A stretch of 64,000 bases of DNA from Comamonas sp. 26 (GTDB taxonomy: Bacteria > Pseudomonadota > Gammaproteobacteria > Burkholderiales > Burkholderiaceae_C), in the NCBI RefSeq assembly GCF_002754475.1, contig NZ_PEFL01000001.1:1798001-1862000 (forward strand), written 5' to 3'. Below are positions 18,835 to 27,758 of this stretch, piece by piece. The notes below the pieces were generated by a model, which worked only from the letters and a program-made list of their open reading frames with translations, made no database searches and had not been told where the DNA came from. How positions within the stretch are numbered: position 1 is the first letter of the stretch; each line of letters begins with the position of its first letter. Made by a program: the position numbers and the translations under genes.

Positions 18835-19553
18835 GATGGGGACTTCCGTGGCTGACGTTTGCTGGCTTGCACCTCGAAGCGCAAATCAAGCTTGTCCTGT
18901 ACCTGAATCGCGCCGCCAAGGATGGAGAAGGGCGCGATACCAAAGCTCGATTGATCAAAGCTCAGCTCGCCAGCGATATGCAATCCGTCGCGCTCGTCTT
19001 TGATTCGTGCCGGTACGCTCAAGCTGCGTGTGACACCGCGAAGGGTGAGATCCAGCGCAAGCATCACCTCTCCACTCGCGTTGGGGGGCGTTCTGACTTG
19101 GATGCGTGCCAATGGAAACTGTGAGGTCTGCAGTACCTTGCCCAGCATATTGGCGCGGGTGGCGGCGATATCGGCGGCGCTGGGCTGGGTGTCGAAGCCA
19201 GCCTGAGCACGCAAAGCCGGCTCGTCAACGGTTAACTGGTCCAGTGCGATGTAGAGATCGGCTCGGCCCAGCTCCGGCGACACATAGCCTTGCAGCGTAT
19301 GGCTGGCAACCACATGGTCGTGCCCCAGTCTGGCCAGAGTGCCGCCGCGACGCACGGTGATGGCAAGCAGCGAATGCGCGGGATCGATCTGCAGCACGCG
19401 CTGGCCCCGGGCGGCAGCCTCTGCATAGGCAGCGGCGGGGAAATCCGTCGGTGATGAGTCACTCGCCGATAGCGACACTGGCTCTTGCGCAGGCTGGGAG
19501 CAGGCCGCGATCAGCGCCACCAGGGCCGCAATCAGATGTCGGTGGCATTTCAT
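18831..19553 (-). CDS. YceI-family lipoprotein
   Basis: A 240-residue protein with a lipobox (VALIAAC, lipidated Cys near residue 18) and a YceI lipocalin-like domain from about residue 50. Typical features are DPAHSLLAITVRRGG, a GHDHVV stretch, TLRGVTRSLSVPARI and FDQSSFGIAPFSILGG. YceI proteins are beta-barrels that bind isoprenoid-like lipids. It overlaps both neighbours by 4 bases (ATGA), so the three genes are translationally coupled. It is longer than the soluble partner by the lipoprotein linker. Function unproven; the paired soluble and membrane-anchored YceI proteins suggest transfer or buffering of one lipid class. Confidence 0.9.
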   Translation of the reverse strand: MKCHRHLIAALVALIAACSQPAQEPVSLSASDSSPTDFPAAAYAEAAARGQRVLQIDPAHSLLAITVRRGGTLARLGHDHVVASHTLQGYVSPELGRADLYIALDQLTVDEPALRAQAGFDTQPSAADIAATRANMLGKVLQTSQFPLARIQVRTPPNASGEVMLALDLTLRGVTRSLSVPARIKDERDGLHIAGELSFDQSSFGIAPFSILGGAIQVQDKLDLRFEVQASKRQPRKSPS

Positions 19554-20113
19554 GGCAGAGGTCTCAGTCGGATGCGAAATTTCACTTTCACCGCGTCACC
19601 CACGATATCGGTGTTCTTCCACTCGCCTGTGCCTATGCCAAAGATCGAGCGTTGGGTAACGAACTCTCCCACCATCTTGCCGTCAGCGGGGTTCCAGGTA
19701 AAAGCGAACTCCTGCGGTTGCTGCACGCCTTTGAGCGAGAGTGCGCCGCGCGCCAGATAACTGGCCTCGCCTGGCCCGCGCCGTATGTCGCTGGCACGGA
19801 ATTCCGCCTGACGGTAGCGCATGAAGTCGAACCATTCCATGCCTGCAATGGCCTGGTTGATGTCCGGGTTGGCCATATCCGCACTGCTTGTGCGAATGAT
19901 GACGTCCAGGTGGTTGCCGGCAGGCTTCATGGGGTCGAAGCCAAAGCGCACCTCGAAGTCTTTGAAGACCCCGGTGACCGGCGCTTTTTCGAAGCTGGCC
20001 GTGAATTCCAGACGGTTGCTTGCACTGGAGTCCATCTGCCATTCGGCGGCACTAGCGCTTGTCAGGCAGAACGCGGCCCCTAGTCCAGCGAGGCAGAAAG
20101 CAGTTTTTCGCAT
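19550..20113 (-). CDS. Periplasmic YceI-family protein
   Basis: A 187-residue protein with a Sec signal peptide (CLAGLGAAFCLTSASAAEW, cleavage near residue 22) and a single YceI domain: SASNRLEFTASFEKAPVTGVF, the conserved F..F...FDP track, and a C-terminal WKNTDIVGDAVKVKFRI. It is the first gene of the YceI-YceI-SRPBCC operon. The family binds polyisoprenoid-type ligands inside a lipocalin-like barrel. No partner cytochrome b561 gene is visible, though such pairs are common elsewhere. Confidence 0.9.
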   Translation of the reverse strand: MRKTAFCLAGLGAAFCLTSASAAEWQMDSSASNRLEFTASFEKAPVTGVFKDFEVRFGFDPMKPAGNHLDVIIRTSSADMANPDINQAIAGMEWFDFMRYRQAEFRASDIRRGPGEASYLARGALSLKGVQQPQEFAFTWNPADGKMVGEFVTQRSIFGIGTGEWKNTDIVGDAVKVKFRIRLRPLP

Positions 20114-20230
20114 CTCGATGTATCTCCAAAGGACAGCCTGAGTCTGAATAACACGCTGCTATGGAGGAGATGATGCCGCAAGTCGATGCAAGCTGCATCA
20201 GTGACTTGCCATGCAGGACTGCTTGTTTTC

Positions 20231-20812
20231 TCAGGCTTTTTTCTCGCGCGGAACACGCCCCATCAGATAGAACTCGGGGTTGGGTGTCATGCCCGCAAAA
20301 CTGGCCATGCGGTTGGAGAGGCCGAAGAAAGCCGTGATGGCGGCGATGTCCCAGATATCCTCGTCATCAAAGCCGTGGGGATAGAGAGCTTCATAGTCGG
20401 CGTCGTCGATTTCCTGGCTGCGCTGGCAGACCTTCATCGCAAAGTCCAGCATGGCGCGCTCGCGGGGACTGATGTCGGCTTTGCGGTAGTTGACGGCGAC
20501 CTGGTCGGCAATCAGCGGCTTTTTCTCGTAGATGCGCAAGATGGCGCCATGGGCCACCACGCAATACAGGCACTGGTTGGCAGCGCTGGTGGTGGTGACG
20601 ATCATCTCGCGCTCGCCCTTGGTCAGGCTGCCTTCTTCCTTGAGCATCAAGGCATCGTGATAGGCAAAGAAGGCGCGCCATTCGGCGGGGCGTCGGGCAA
20701 AGGCCAGGAACACATTGGGCACAAAGCCGGATTTTTGCTGCACCTCGGTAATGCGCTGCTGGATGTCCTGGGGCAGGCTGTTCAGATCGGGAAAGGGGTA
20801 GCGCTGTTTCAT
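20231..20812 (-). CDS. Carboxymuconolactone decarboxylase/AhpD-like peroxidase-related protein
   Basis: A 193-residue cytosolic protein with the AhpD-type redox motif CLYCVVAHG (CxxC with a downstream histidine) near residue 85 and the helical core of the CMD family, including MLDFAMKV and ITAFFGLSNRMASF. It belongs to the group annotated as uncharacterised peroxidase-related enzymes, probably reducing hydroperoxides through the cysteine pair. The frame runs to 20896, but the ATG at 20812 has AAGGAG nine bases upstream and gives the family N-terminus. A single gene; physiological partner unknown. Confidence 0.9.
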   Translation of the reverse strand: MKQRYPFPDLNSLPQDIQQRITEVQQKSGFVPNVFLAFARRPAEWRAFFAYHDALMLKEEGSLTKGEREMIVTTTSAANQCLYCVVAHGAILRIYEKKPLIADQVAVNYRKADISPRERAMLDFAMKVCQRSQEIDDADYEALYPHGFDDEDIWDIAAITAFFGLSNRMASFAGMTPNPEFYLMGRVPREKKA

Positions 20813-20910
20813 GGTGTCTCTCTCCTTGGCTGTGATGCGCCAAGCATGGCATGAGTGAGTACTCCAAAGCTGTCGTTTGTGTTGCAGATGCTGCAATCTG
20901 ATTGTTTTTG

Positions 20911-20949
20911 ACTGCTAGCCCTTATATGTAAAGCGCAAGCAGCTATTGA
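20911..20949. repeat. Dispersed repeat copy, imperfect hairpin
   Basis: ACTGCTAGCCCTTATATG followed by TAAAGCGCAAGCAGCTATT resembles the copies at 7509 and 51109. Its two arms pair with two or three mismatches. It sits between the divergent promoter side of the AhpD-like gene and the 3' end of the glycosylase gene. Confidence 0.6.
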
Positions 20950-21001
20950 ATTGAGAGTATTTCCTTCAGCGCAGAGGTGCTAGTCGAAGGCTTGGCGGCG
21001 C

Positions 21002-22144
21002 TTATTGCTGAACCTGATTGCAGCCGCAAAACTGCGCCAGCTGTTGCAGTGTCTGCGTCAGTTGCTCTGAAAATTGAGTATTTGCCTTGATGCCATTTTC
21101 CAGATGCAGACTCAGCACCACCAGCCGCCCGGCTGAGCGGTTGGCCTTGCAGTCCACTCGGCCCACAAACCGCCCGCGCCACAGGATAGGCAGGCAAAAG
21201 TAGCCGTAGATGCGCTTTTCTGCGGGCGTGTAGCTCTCCAGCCGGTAGTTAAAGCCAAACAGCTGCTGCAAGCGATCACGGTGAATGACCGCATTGTCGA
21301 AAGGTGAGAGCAGCTGCACCTTGTCGGCCGGTTTACGACTGCTGCTGGGTGCCAGTGCAGAGGGCTGAAGATAGGTGTCAGGCTGCGCCGAATCAGCGAG
21401 GCTTATCAGCTGGCCTGCTGCAACCTGAGCATCCAGCAATTCACGCATGGCGGCGCGCAGTGCTTTGCCTGTGCGCAGGTGCACGAGTTGCGCCCAGGTC
21501 ACCACGCCATGCGCGCGCATGGCTTGTTCCAGCAGATGGGCTGCCATTTCTTGTGCGCTGGGCTCGCTCAAGTCTGTATCGGCTGGCAGCAATTGCTCGG
21601 GCAGCACATAGACTTTTTCCATGCCTTTGCGCTCGCGGATCATGACATCGCCCTGCATGAAGAGCTTGTCCAGTGCGCGGCGGCCCGGGCCCTGGTTCCA
21701 CCATGCGCCTTGGCTGCGGTCTTTGAGGTCGCGGCTGCGCAGCTCACCTTCACCGCTCACGCGGGCCAGAATCTCGGCCATCAGACTGGGCTCAACGCTT
21801 TTGTAATACGGGCTCTCACCACGCCTGAAGGACTGCATGCGCGGCAAGGCGAAGCGGTAGTCGCGCATGGGCAGGTAGGCGGCAGCATGGAACCAGTATT
21901 CAAAAATCTGCCCCTGCGCGCAGAGTTGGTTGAGATGCTCAGGGGCATAGCCGGGCACCCGGCTCCAGAGCACATGGTGGTGGGCACGTTCGATGACGGA
22001 CAGGGTGTCAATCTGCACATAGCCCAGATGCGCGATGGCGTGCAGCGTGCCATCCAGCCCGCTACCAAAGGCATATTGAGCCCCCAGCCCTTGCTGCGAA
22101 AGCGCCAGCTGCTGTAAAAAAGTGAGCGCAATAGGGTGGGGCAC
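21002..22144 (-). CDS. YcaQ/AlkX-type DNA glycosylase (winged-helix, HTH_42 family)
   Basis: A 380-residue protein of the AlkZ/YcaQ family, which releases alkylated or crosslinked bases from DNA. The motif QIDTLSVIERAHHHVLWSR contains the Q-x-D catalytic signature of the YcaQ/AlkX branch, as opposed to QxQ in AlkZ. EYWFHAAAYLPMRDYRF, RRALDKLFMQGDVMIRERKG and LLSPFDNAVIHRDRLQQLF continue the family pattern, ending in a winged-helix-rich C-terminus. The start is GTG 22144; no better start is visible. The promoter region upstream (22145-22356) is shared with the divergent DUF6882-like gene. Substrate range is inferred from family. Confidence 0.88.
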   Translation of the reverse strand: MPHPIALTFLQQLALSQQGLGAQYAFGSGLDGTLHAIAHLGYVQIDTLSVIERAHHHVLWSRVPGYAPEHLNQLCAQGQIFEYWFHAAAYLPMRDYRFALPRMQSFRRGESPYYKSVEPSLMAEILARVSGEGELRSRDLKDRSQGAWWNQGPGRRALDKLFMQGDVMIRERKGMEKVYVLPEQLLPADTDLSEPSAQEMAAHLLEQAMRAHGVVTWAQLVHLRTGKALRAAMRELLDAQVAAGQLISLADSAQPDTYLQPSALAPSSSRKPADKVQLLSPFDNAVIHRDRLQQLFGFNYRLESYTPAEKRIYGYFCLPILWRGRFVGRVDCKANRSAGRLVVLSLHLENGIKANTQFSEQLTQTLQQLAQFCGCNQVQQ

Positions 22145-22356
22145 GGCAGGGTTGGGTTAGCTGAAAGCATTTAACTGTATATAAATACAGTTATTTGTGC
22201 AATCCTGTGAAATCGTGCCCCAAAAGCCTGCGTATTTATCGGGCTGCCGTTGCGGGCGCTGAATCGTCCGAATGACGTGGGTAGAAACGCAGAGGCAGGC
22301 TTCATGGCAGGCGCACTTGCCCGACAATGCTGCCTATTGACAGCAGGGGATATGTG

Positions 22357-22863
22357 ATGAGCGAACAAGGAAAACCTTCAGCAGGACAGACCACTGACTG
22401 GGCCGCCTGGAGCCGCGAGGCCGTTGAAATGATGCAGGCCCGCAATGCCGAATGGCCCCAGCAATTCGGTCTGCAGGCGAACCCCCAGTACCGCTGGGAC
22501 CTGGACCGCGCCCTGCTGGAGCTGCAAGGCCCGTTGCACGAGGTGATCGCCACTATCTGCCTAGTAGGTACTAGCAGCGAGGAAGAGGGCAGCTTTGTCT
22601 GGAGCTGGGCCAATGAGGGGATTCCCCGCCAGCATGGCGAGGCGTTGGAGGTGGTTCACGACTTTGGGCGTGAAAACCATCTGTCGCTGCTGACGACGGC
22701 CCGTATTCCCGGCGGTCGCCCCGAGGCTCTGGAATGCCTGTGCATCGCCGCCCGCCTGCAGCGCGCCGTGGGCACTTTTATTGATCAGCAAGGCGATGTG
22801 ACGCTGTATTTCACGCTGCTGCATTTGCAGGCGGCGGTTGATCAGTCCTCACTGGCGAACTAA
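22357..22863 (+). CDS. DUF6882-like hypothetical protein
   Basis: A 168-residue soluble acidic protein without signal peptide or membrane segment. The central part, EEEGSFVWSWANEGIPRQH, resembles the DUF6882 family, in which an FxWxWxN motif recurs, but I cannot verify this by search. AGGGGA lies 7 bases before ATG 22357, which decides the start over an in-frame ATG at 22327. It is transcribed away from the glycosylase gene and convergent with the YigZ gene. Function unknown. Confidence 0.75.
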   Translation: MSEQGKPSAGQTTDWAAWSREAVEMMQARNAEWPQQFGLQANPQYRWDLDRALLELQGPLHEVIATICLVGTSSEEEGSFVWSWANEGIPRQHGEALEVVHDFGRENHLSLLTTARIPGGRPEALECLCIAARLQRAVGTFIDQQGDVTLYFTLLHLQAAVDQSSLAN

Positions 22864-22911
22864 GACTCGCTTGAAGCAGGAGTGGGGGCAAGGTGGGTTA
22901 CAGGCTTGGCG

Positions 22912-23532
22912 TCAATCTTCAAGCTCGTCTGGCTTGATCCATCCAATACGCCCCTGACCGCTTTCGTTGAGCGCGCTGACAAAGGCGTCTGCAGCCGATT
23001 GCGGCATCTGCATCTTGAAGGTGACTAGGCTGCCGTGATCGACCTGCAGCAGCTCGGCACCTTCCGCAGCATCCACCATGCGGCGAATCAGCCCCTCCAG
23101 CTGATAGGGCGCTGTGCACTGCAATATCTGCATGCGCTGAATGGTGACTTTTTCGGCCTGCAGCAGCGCTTGCGCCACCGCATCGGTATAGGCACGCACC
23201 AGCCCGCCAGCGCCCAGTTTGACGCCGCCAAAGTAGCGCACCACGGTGGCCAGCACGCCTTCAAGGTCCTGATGGCGCAGCACATCCAGCATGGGGCGGC
23301 CAGCTGTTCCGCTGGGTTCGCCGTCATCCACCGCAGCGGACTGCCCGCCCGCCAGCAAGGCCCAGCAGACATGGGCGGCGCCCGGGTGCTGGCACCACAG
23401 CGCATCGACCACAGCCTGCGCGCTGGCCCGGTCCGTCATCGGTTGCACACAGCCGATGAAACGGCTTTTCTTGATGATCAGTTCACTGGAGACGGGGGCA
23501 CGAAGAGTCTGGGGCATAGCGTGCGGCAGCAT
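22912..23532 (-). CDS. YigZ/IMPACT-family protein
   Basis: A 206-residue cytosolic protein. The IMPACT N-terminal domain is evident from KKSRFIGCVQPM, the HPGAAHVCWALL strand, DDGEPSGTAGRPMLDVL and VRYFGGVKLGAGGLVRAYTDA, all hallmark stretches of YigZ. A ferredoxin-like C-terminal domain follows. The eukaryotic relative IMPACT regulates the kinase GCN2; the bacterial role is unsettled, with ribosome or translation-associated functions proposed. ATG 23532 is used, and ATG 23517 five residues later is equally possible. Single gene. Confidence 0.92.
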   Translation of the reverse strand: MLPHAMPQTLRAPVSSELIIKKSRFIGCVQPMTDRASAQAVVDALWCQHPGAAHVCWALLAGGQSAAVDDGEPSGTAGRPMLDVLRHQDLEGVLATVVRYFGGVKLGAGGLVRAYTDAVAQALLQAEKVTIQRMQILQCTAPYQLEGLIRRMVDAAEGAELLQVDHGSLVTFKMQMPQSAADAFVSALNESGQGRIGWIKPDELED

Positions 23533-23706
23533 AACCGCAAAGATTGGGTCGCTTGCCGATACAAAGCAGTTTGCTTGATTGCTTCAGTCATGACGCTTTA
23601 ATGACACGACGACGCGGCTTGTGGGGTTTGATCGACAGTGGTGTTAATCCGGTTCCTACAAGCTGGCGCAGCGCCCATGATTAAGCTACTTGCAAAGGAG
23701 GCGGTC

Positions 23707-23874
23707 ATGAACATTCCCCAGCCACAGACCCTGAGCGAACACACTTTTGGCCATGAGCATTTCACCCCTCCGCCCCTGGCGCAGGAGCTGATGGAGGCTC
23801 AGCCTCTACAGGCCAGCACGCCTGAAGATGAGTGGGACCTGCTGCAACGCATACGCAATGTAGGCGAGTGGTAA
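23707..23874 (+). CDS. Small protein of 55 residues, unknown function
   Basis: A short gene with a near-perfect ribosome site (AAGGAGG, six bases before ATG 23707) and a strong terminator 37 bp after its stop, so it looks like a real single-gene transcript. The protein is acidic, with HTFGHEHFTPPP in the middle and a C-terminal EDEWDLLQRIRNVGEW that may form an amphipathic helix. No signal peptide, membrane segment or cysteine. I do not recognise a family. The frame is open upstream to 23638, but only the internal ATG has a ribosome site. Confidence 0.65.
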   Translation: MNIPQPQTLSEHTFGHEHFTPPPLAQELMEAQPLQASTPEDEWDLLQRIRNVGEW

Positions 23875-23910
23875 GCCACAGAACTCATCTGAACTGATTT
23901 AACCTCGGCA

Positions 23911-23945
23911 AACCGGCTGATCCTTGCAAGGACAGCCGGTTTTTT
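23911..23945 (+). terminator. Rho-independent terminator after the 55-residue gene
   Basis: AACCGGCT at 23911-23918 pairs with AGCCGGTT at 23934-23941, with an inner palindromic arm TCCTTGCAAGGA, followed by TTTT. It isolates the small gene from the downstream LuxR-type regulator. Confidence 0.85.
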
Positions 23946-24007
23946 GCATCTGCGGCCACGCACCAGTTTCCGCAGTCAAAATCACCGCTTGTCCCCGTTT
24001 TTCGCAC

Positions 24008-24907
24008 ATGACTGCCTCGACCACACCGTTTTCTGATCCTTCCCATTGGATGCTGCTGCCCGCCGTTGCGCAGACGGCGGTGCTGCCCGTGGCACTGGCC
24101 GATGTGACGGCGATGATGGAGAAGGTGGGGCGCAGCAGCTTGAGCGGTGGCAGCAGCGATGCGGTGGCGGAACAGATATTGCATCTGCTCGGCCGCCAGG
24201 TGCCGCTGGCGCAATGCACCATTTTTTCATTTCAAGGCATGGCGCGGCCGCGCGTGGTGGGCATGGGCGACAGGGCGCGAACAGGCGCGCTGCCCATGAT
24301 TTCGCAGGACTATAGCGAGCGCTTTTACCCGCTGGATGGCTCGCAGCGCATTATGAAAACCGAGCTGGCGCGGTTGGCCAAAGACCCGTATGCCAAGCCT
24401 CGTGTCTGGCTGCACAGGCAAGCCCCGGAAGACGTGCAGCACCCTGAATACCGCCATGTTTGCTACACCCAGCCGCACATTGCCGAGCGGCTGTCGCTGC
24501 TGATGCTGCAGGAAAACGCGCGCTGGCTCTCCGTGAACCTGTACCGGGGTGAGGAGCATGGCCGCTTTGATGCTGCCGCCATTGCACAGATTGAAGCCTT
24601 TGCGCCGCTGGTCATGCAGGCCATGCGGCTGCATTACGCAGGGCAGACGCTGCAGGATGATTTGGTCGGGCTCGTGCTGGCCCGGCTGCAGCGGCGCTTT
24701 GAGCAATTGACGCCGCGAGACCTGGATGTTGTCAGGGCGCTGGCGCAGGGGCTTGATGCAGAGGCGCTGGCACAGCGGCTGGGCATTACCGTCAGCAGTG
24801 CACGCACCTACGTAAAGCGGGTTTGCGCCAAGCTGGGCGTACAAGGCCAGCGAGAGCTATTTGCCTTGCTGATGGAGCCGGCGGAAGCCGTAGATTTTCA
24901 GTTTTGA
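24008..24907 (+). CDS. LuxR-family transcriptional regulator
   Basis: A 299-residue regulator with a C-terminal LuxR/FixJ helix-turn-helix at about residues 235-290 (LTPRDLDVVRALAQGLDAEALAQRLGITVSSARTYVKRV, quoted in part: recognition helix SSARTYVKRVCAKLGV). The N-terminal 220 residues are not a receiver domain, since no phospho-acceptor pattern is seen, and may be a GAF-like or novel ligand-binding region. ATG 24008 is chosen because the extra 28 upstream residues overlap the terminator. The gene precedes the FAD monooxygenase by 185 bp on the same strand, so it may control that operon. Its stop codon lies at the edge of a dispersed repeat. Confidence 0.85.
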   Translation: MTASTTPFSDPSHWMLLPAVAQTAVLPVALADVTAMMEKVGRSSLSGGSSDAVAEQILHLLGRQVPLAQCTIFSFQGMARPRVVGMGDRARTGALPMISQDYSERFYPLDGSQRIMKTELARLAKDPYAKPRVWLHRQAPEDVQHPEYRHVCYTQPHIAERLSLLMLQENARWLSVNLYRGEEHGRFDAAAIAQIEAFAPLVMQAMRLHYAGQTLQDDLVGLVLARLQRRFEQLTPRDLDVVRALAQGLDAEALAQRLGITVSSARTYVKRVCAKLGVQGQRELFALLMEPAEAVDFQF

Positions 24908-24950
24908 TAGCTGCCTGCGCTTATTCCTCAAGGGCTAGAGGCTGATTTGG
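24902..24950. repeat. Dispersed repeat copy at the 3' end of the LuxR gene
   Basis: TTTTGATAGCTGCCTGCGCT, then a short spacer and AAGGGCTAGAGGCTGATTTGGC, is a clear member of the family seen at 41290, 45211 and 51109. The first bases supply the TGA stop codon of the regulator gene. Confidence 0.7.
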
Positions 24951-25092
24951 CTTGAAGCTACGCGAATGCAAGAACTTGTCCTCATTTGGTGACATGGGCG
25001 GTCCGGCGCTTTTCTACACTGCAGCTCAAAGCCAGTGACTTGGGTGCCGAGTGCACTGGTCGGATCAAAACAGCGCCCCCGGAGACAAAAAA

Positions 25093-26790
25093 ATGCATCA
25101 GCCTTACGCAAAGCCACGTCGCTCTATCTACTACCAGTACCAGGTTCATCAACCATGGCTGGCGTCCCAGCATCCGGGTGAGCAGAACCACCCCGTGGTC
25201 ATCGTCGGCACTGGCCCGGTGGGCCTGACCACGGCACTGGAGATGGCGCGCCATGGTCAGCGCTGCGTGGTGCTTGAATCGGAGCTGCAAGTCTCAGAAG
25301 GCAGCCGCGCCATTGTGTTTACGCGCCGCTCCATGGAAATTTTGCAGCAGGTGGGCGTGGCGCATCGTGTGACGGAAACCGGCTTGCCCTGGTGCTACGG
25401 CAACAGCATTTACCGCGGCCAGCGCGTATACCGCATGGAAAACGCCCGCGCCGATGATGACCGCTTCTTCCCTATGATCAATCTGCAGCAGCAGTTTCTG
25501 GAGGAATACTTGGTTGAAGCGGTAGAAGCCAACCCGCTGATCGAGCTGCGCTGGGGCAATCGTATCAATAAGGTGGAACAAAGGGGCGAGCAGGCGTTTG
25601 TCGAAGTCGATACGCCCGAAGGCCCGTACCCGCTGCGCGCTGACTGGCTGGTGGCCTGCGATGGCGCGCGTTCGGGTATCCGCACGGCCATGAATCTGCT
25701 GATGGAAGGCGCGTCTTACGAAGGCCGCTTTGTGATTGCCGATATCCGCATCGACCTGCCGCTACCCACCGAGCGTCTGGCATTTTTCGACCCCACGTGG
25801 AACCCCGGCAACACCATCCTCATGCACCGCGAGCCGCATGGCATCTGGCGTGTGGACTACCAGTTGCCTGCGGGTGAAGACCCTGAAGATGCGCTCAAGC
25901 CCGAGTCTCTCAAGGCGCGCATTGATGCCCAGCTGGAGATGATCGGCTTTGGCGGAACGCCCTGGGAGATGGACTGGAGCTCGGTCTATTCCGCCCGGGC
26001 ACTGACCCTGCCCAACTACGTGCATGGTCGGGTGATTTTTGCGGGCGATGCGGCCCACATGCTGCCCATTTTCGGCGTTCGCGGTGCCAATACCGGGTTT
26101 CAGGATGCACAGGCGCTAGGCTGGCGGCTGGCGCTGGTGGCAAAGGGCGCGGCCAGCCCCAAGCTGCTTGACAGCTATAGCAGCGAGCGCGTGGGCGCAG
26201 CCCGCGAGATTGTGGAGGAAGCCGGCAAGAGCACACGCTTCATGGCACCGCCCACACGCGGCTTCAGGCTGCTGCGCGATGCCGTGCTGTCCCTGTCCCT
26301 GAGCCAGCCCTTTGTCGGCCCGCTCTACCACTGGCGCACCTCGCGCCCGCATGAGTACGCTCAGTCTCCGCTCAACAGCGTGGGCGACGATAACCTGCTC
26401 TTCAAAGCCGGCCCCGCCCACGGCGCGCCGCCCGTCAATGTGCGCTTTACGCCGGACAGCTATCTGCTCGACCAACTGGGTGGCGGGTTTGACCTGCTGT
26501 ACTTCACCGACGGCCCAACCATCCCGGCCGAGCTGCGCGCCGTGATCGATGGCGTCAAGGCACGCCACATTGGCGTGCGACTGATTGCGGTAACCAGTCA
26601 TAGCGTGGCTGCTGTTGATGGTGCCGATGTAGTACTGGATGACAGTGAAGGCCGCTGCCGCGCCCGCTATGGCGTGATGGCCAACGGCGCTGCCTACCTG
26701 CTGCGCCCCGATCAGCATATCTGCGCCCGCTGGATGGCGCTGGACGCCAACCGCCTGCAAGCCGCATTCAAAGCCGCTTTGCCTGTCTGA
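25093..26790 (+). CDS. FAD-dependent aromatic monooxygenase (PheA/MhpA family)
   Basis: A 565-residue flavoprotein hydroxylase. The three family fingerprints are present: the dinucleotide fold VIVGTGPVGLTTALEMARHG near residue 36, the DG motif LVACDGARSGIR near residue 195, and the GD motif FAGDAAHMLPIFGVRGANTG near residue 317, followed by the thioredoxin-like C-terminal domain of phenol-hydroxylase-type enzymes. It should use NAD(P)H and oxygen to hydroxylate an aromatic ring. Substrate is not determinable. ATG 25093 is preceded by GGAG and starts a normal N-terminus. A DUF2783 gene follows at 11 bp, a typical pairing for this group. Confidence 0.9.
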   Translation: MHQPYAKPRRSIYYQYQVHQPWLASQHPGEQNHPVVIVGTGPVGLTTALEMARHGQRCVVLESELQVSEGSRAIVFTRRSMEILQQVGVAHRVTETGLPWCYGNSIYRGQRVYRMENARADDDRFFPMINLQQQFLEEYLVEAVEANPLIELRWGNRINKVEQRGEQAFVEVDTPEGPYPLRADWLVACDGARSGIRTAMNLLMEGASYEGRFVIADIRIDLPLPTERLAFFDPTWNPGNTILMHREPHGIWRVDYQLPAGEDPEDALKPESLKARIDAQLEMIGFGGTPWEMDWSSVYSARALTLPNYVHGRVIFAGDAAHMLPIFGVRGANTGFQDAQALGWRLALVAKGAASPKLLDSYSSERVGAAREIVEEAGKSTRFMAPPTRGFRLLRDAVLSLSLSQPFVGPLYHWRTSRPHEYAQSPLNSVGDDNLLFKAGPAHGAPPVNVRFTPDSYLLDQLGGGFDLLYFTDGPTIPAELRAVIDGVKARHIGVRLIAVTSHSVAAVDGADVVLDDSEGRCRARYGVMANGAAYLLRPDQHICARWMALDANRLQAAFKAALPV

Positions 26791-26801
26791 GGAGAATCAA
26801 C

Positions 26802-26993
26802 ATGAACACGACAAACACTCTGGATATCGCTGGCCTTGAAACTGTTTACGACCAACTGGCCACCGCCATTGACGCCGTGGGTGCTGAAAAATCTGAGTTG
26901 CTGCTGGTCAAGCTGGCGCTGCTGGCTGCCAATCAGTTGGGCAATGCGCAAAAATTTGGCGAGATGATTGCTACCGCACAGCGCGATCTGTAA
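26802..26993 (+). CDS. DUF2783 family small protein
   Basis: A 63-residue mostly helical protein, LETVYDQLATAIDAV followed by LLLVKLALLAANQLG, matching the DUF2783 pattern. Such proteins are regularly encoded next to FAD monooxygenases, as here (11 bp after the monooxygenase stop, with GGAG eight bases before ATG). It may be an accessory or stabilising subunit; no function is proven. A terminator follows. Confidence 0.85.
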   Translation: MNTTNTLDIAGLETVYDQLATAIDAVGAEKSELLLVKLALLAANQLGNAQKFGEMIATAQRDL

Positions 26994-27014
26994 CTCTCGC
27001 TGAATCGAAGCAGA

Positions 27015-27038
27015 GGCCCGCCACCTGCGGGCCTTTTT
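27015..27038 (+). terminator. Rho-independent terminator of the monooxygenase operon
   Basis: GGCCCGC at 27015-27021 pairs with GCGGGCC at 27027-27033 around CACCT, followed by TTTTT. It lies 21 bp after the DUF2783 stop codon. Confidence 0.9.
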
Positions 27039-27215
27039 CATGAGGGATCTCCGGCGGGGTCTTCGGGCATGGCGAAAAAACCGAGGCATGATGATGCGGG
27101 TGCTTGATTCAGGACAAGCCGTCCCGAGATAAAAAGCCTAGGGTATGCCCATGGCTGGCAGAAAGCTGCCGGCGCATCGGGCATTGAAGATTGTCAACCA
27201 ACCAGGAGTCGAGTC

Positions 27216-27758
27216 ATGAATCCATTTCGCGTAGTCGCTCTTTCTGCCGCTTTGTCTCTGTCTGCCGCCGCTTTACCTGCTCTGGCCAAGTCAGGGGCTG
27301 AATGGCAGGCGCTCACCAGTCAAGCCACTTTGTCCCTGGAGCAGGCCATTGAAAAGGCAGCACAAACGGTGCCGGGCAAACCTGTGGAGGCCGAGCTGGA
27401 CAGGGATGGTCATGGCCAGCAGGGTGCGGGTTTGCATTACGAGGTCAAGCTGCTGACGCAGGCGAACGAAGAGGTGGATGTACATGTCAATGCCAGCAAC
27501 GGCGAGGCGGCCCTGTACAAGAACAAGGGCAAGGCCAAGAACAAGGATGTGAAGAGGGTCGGCGAAGCCAAGGTGTCCTTGAATCAGGCCATTGCTGCGG
27601 CGACCGCTCATACGGCTGGTAAGGCTGTGGAGGCGGACCTGGATTCTGACTGGGGCAAAACCAGCTACAGCGTCAAGGTGCTGCAGGCCAATGGCCAGGT
27701 CATGAAGATCAAGCTGGATGCCATGACCGGTCAGGTCACCGGCAGTAAAAAAGACTGA
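27216..27758 (+). CDS. Exported protein with two PepSY domains
   Basis: A 180-residue protein with a Sec signal peptide (VVALSAALSLSAAALPALA, cleavage near residue 24). Two PepSY-like repeats follow: TLSLEQAIEKAAQTVPGKPV with an HYEVKLL strand, and VSLNQAIAAATAHTAGKAV with a SYSVKVL strand. PepSY domains are thought to inhibit or modulate peptidases and occur in periplasmic sensors. ATG 27216 follows AGGAG with spacing of about ten. No metallopeptidase or two-component gene is adjacent. About 290 bp to the next gene carries no recognisable feature beyond a weak match to the dispersed repeat near 27845. Confidence 0.88.
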   Translation: MNPFRVVALSAALSLSAAALPALAKSGAEWQALTSQATLSLEQAIEKAAQTVPGKPVEAELDRDGHGQQGAGLHYEVKLLTQANEEVDVHVNASNGEAALYKNKGKAKNKDVKRVGEAKVSLNQAIAAATAHTAGKAVEADLDSDWGKTSYSVKVLQANGQVMKIKLDAMTGQVTGSKKD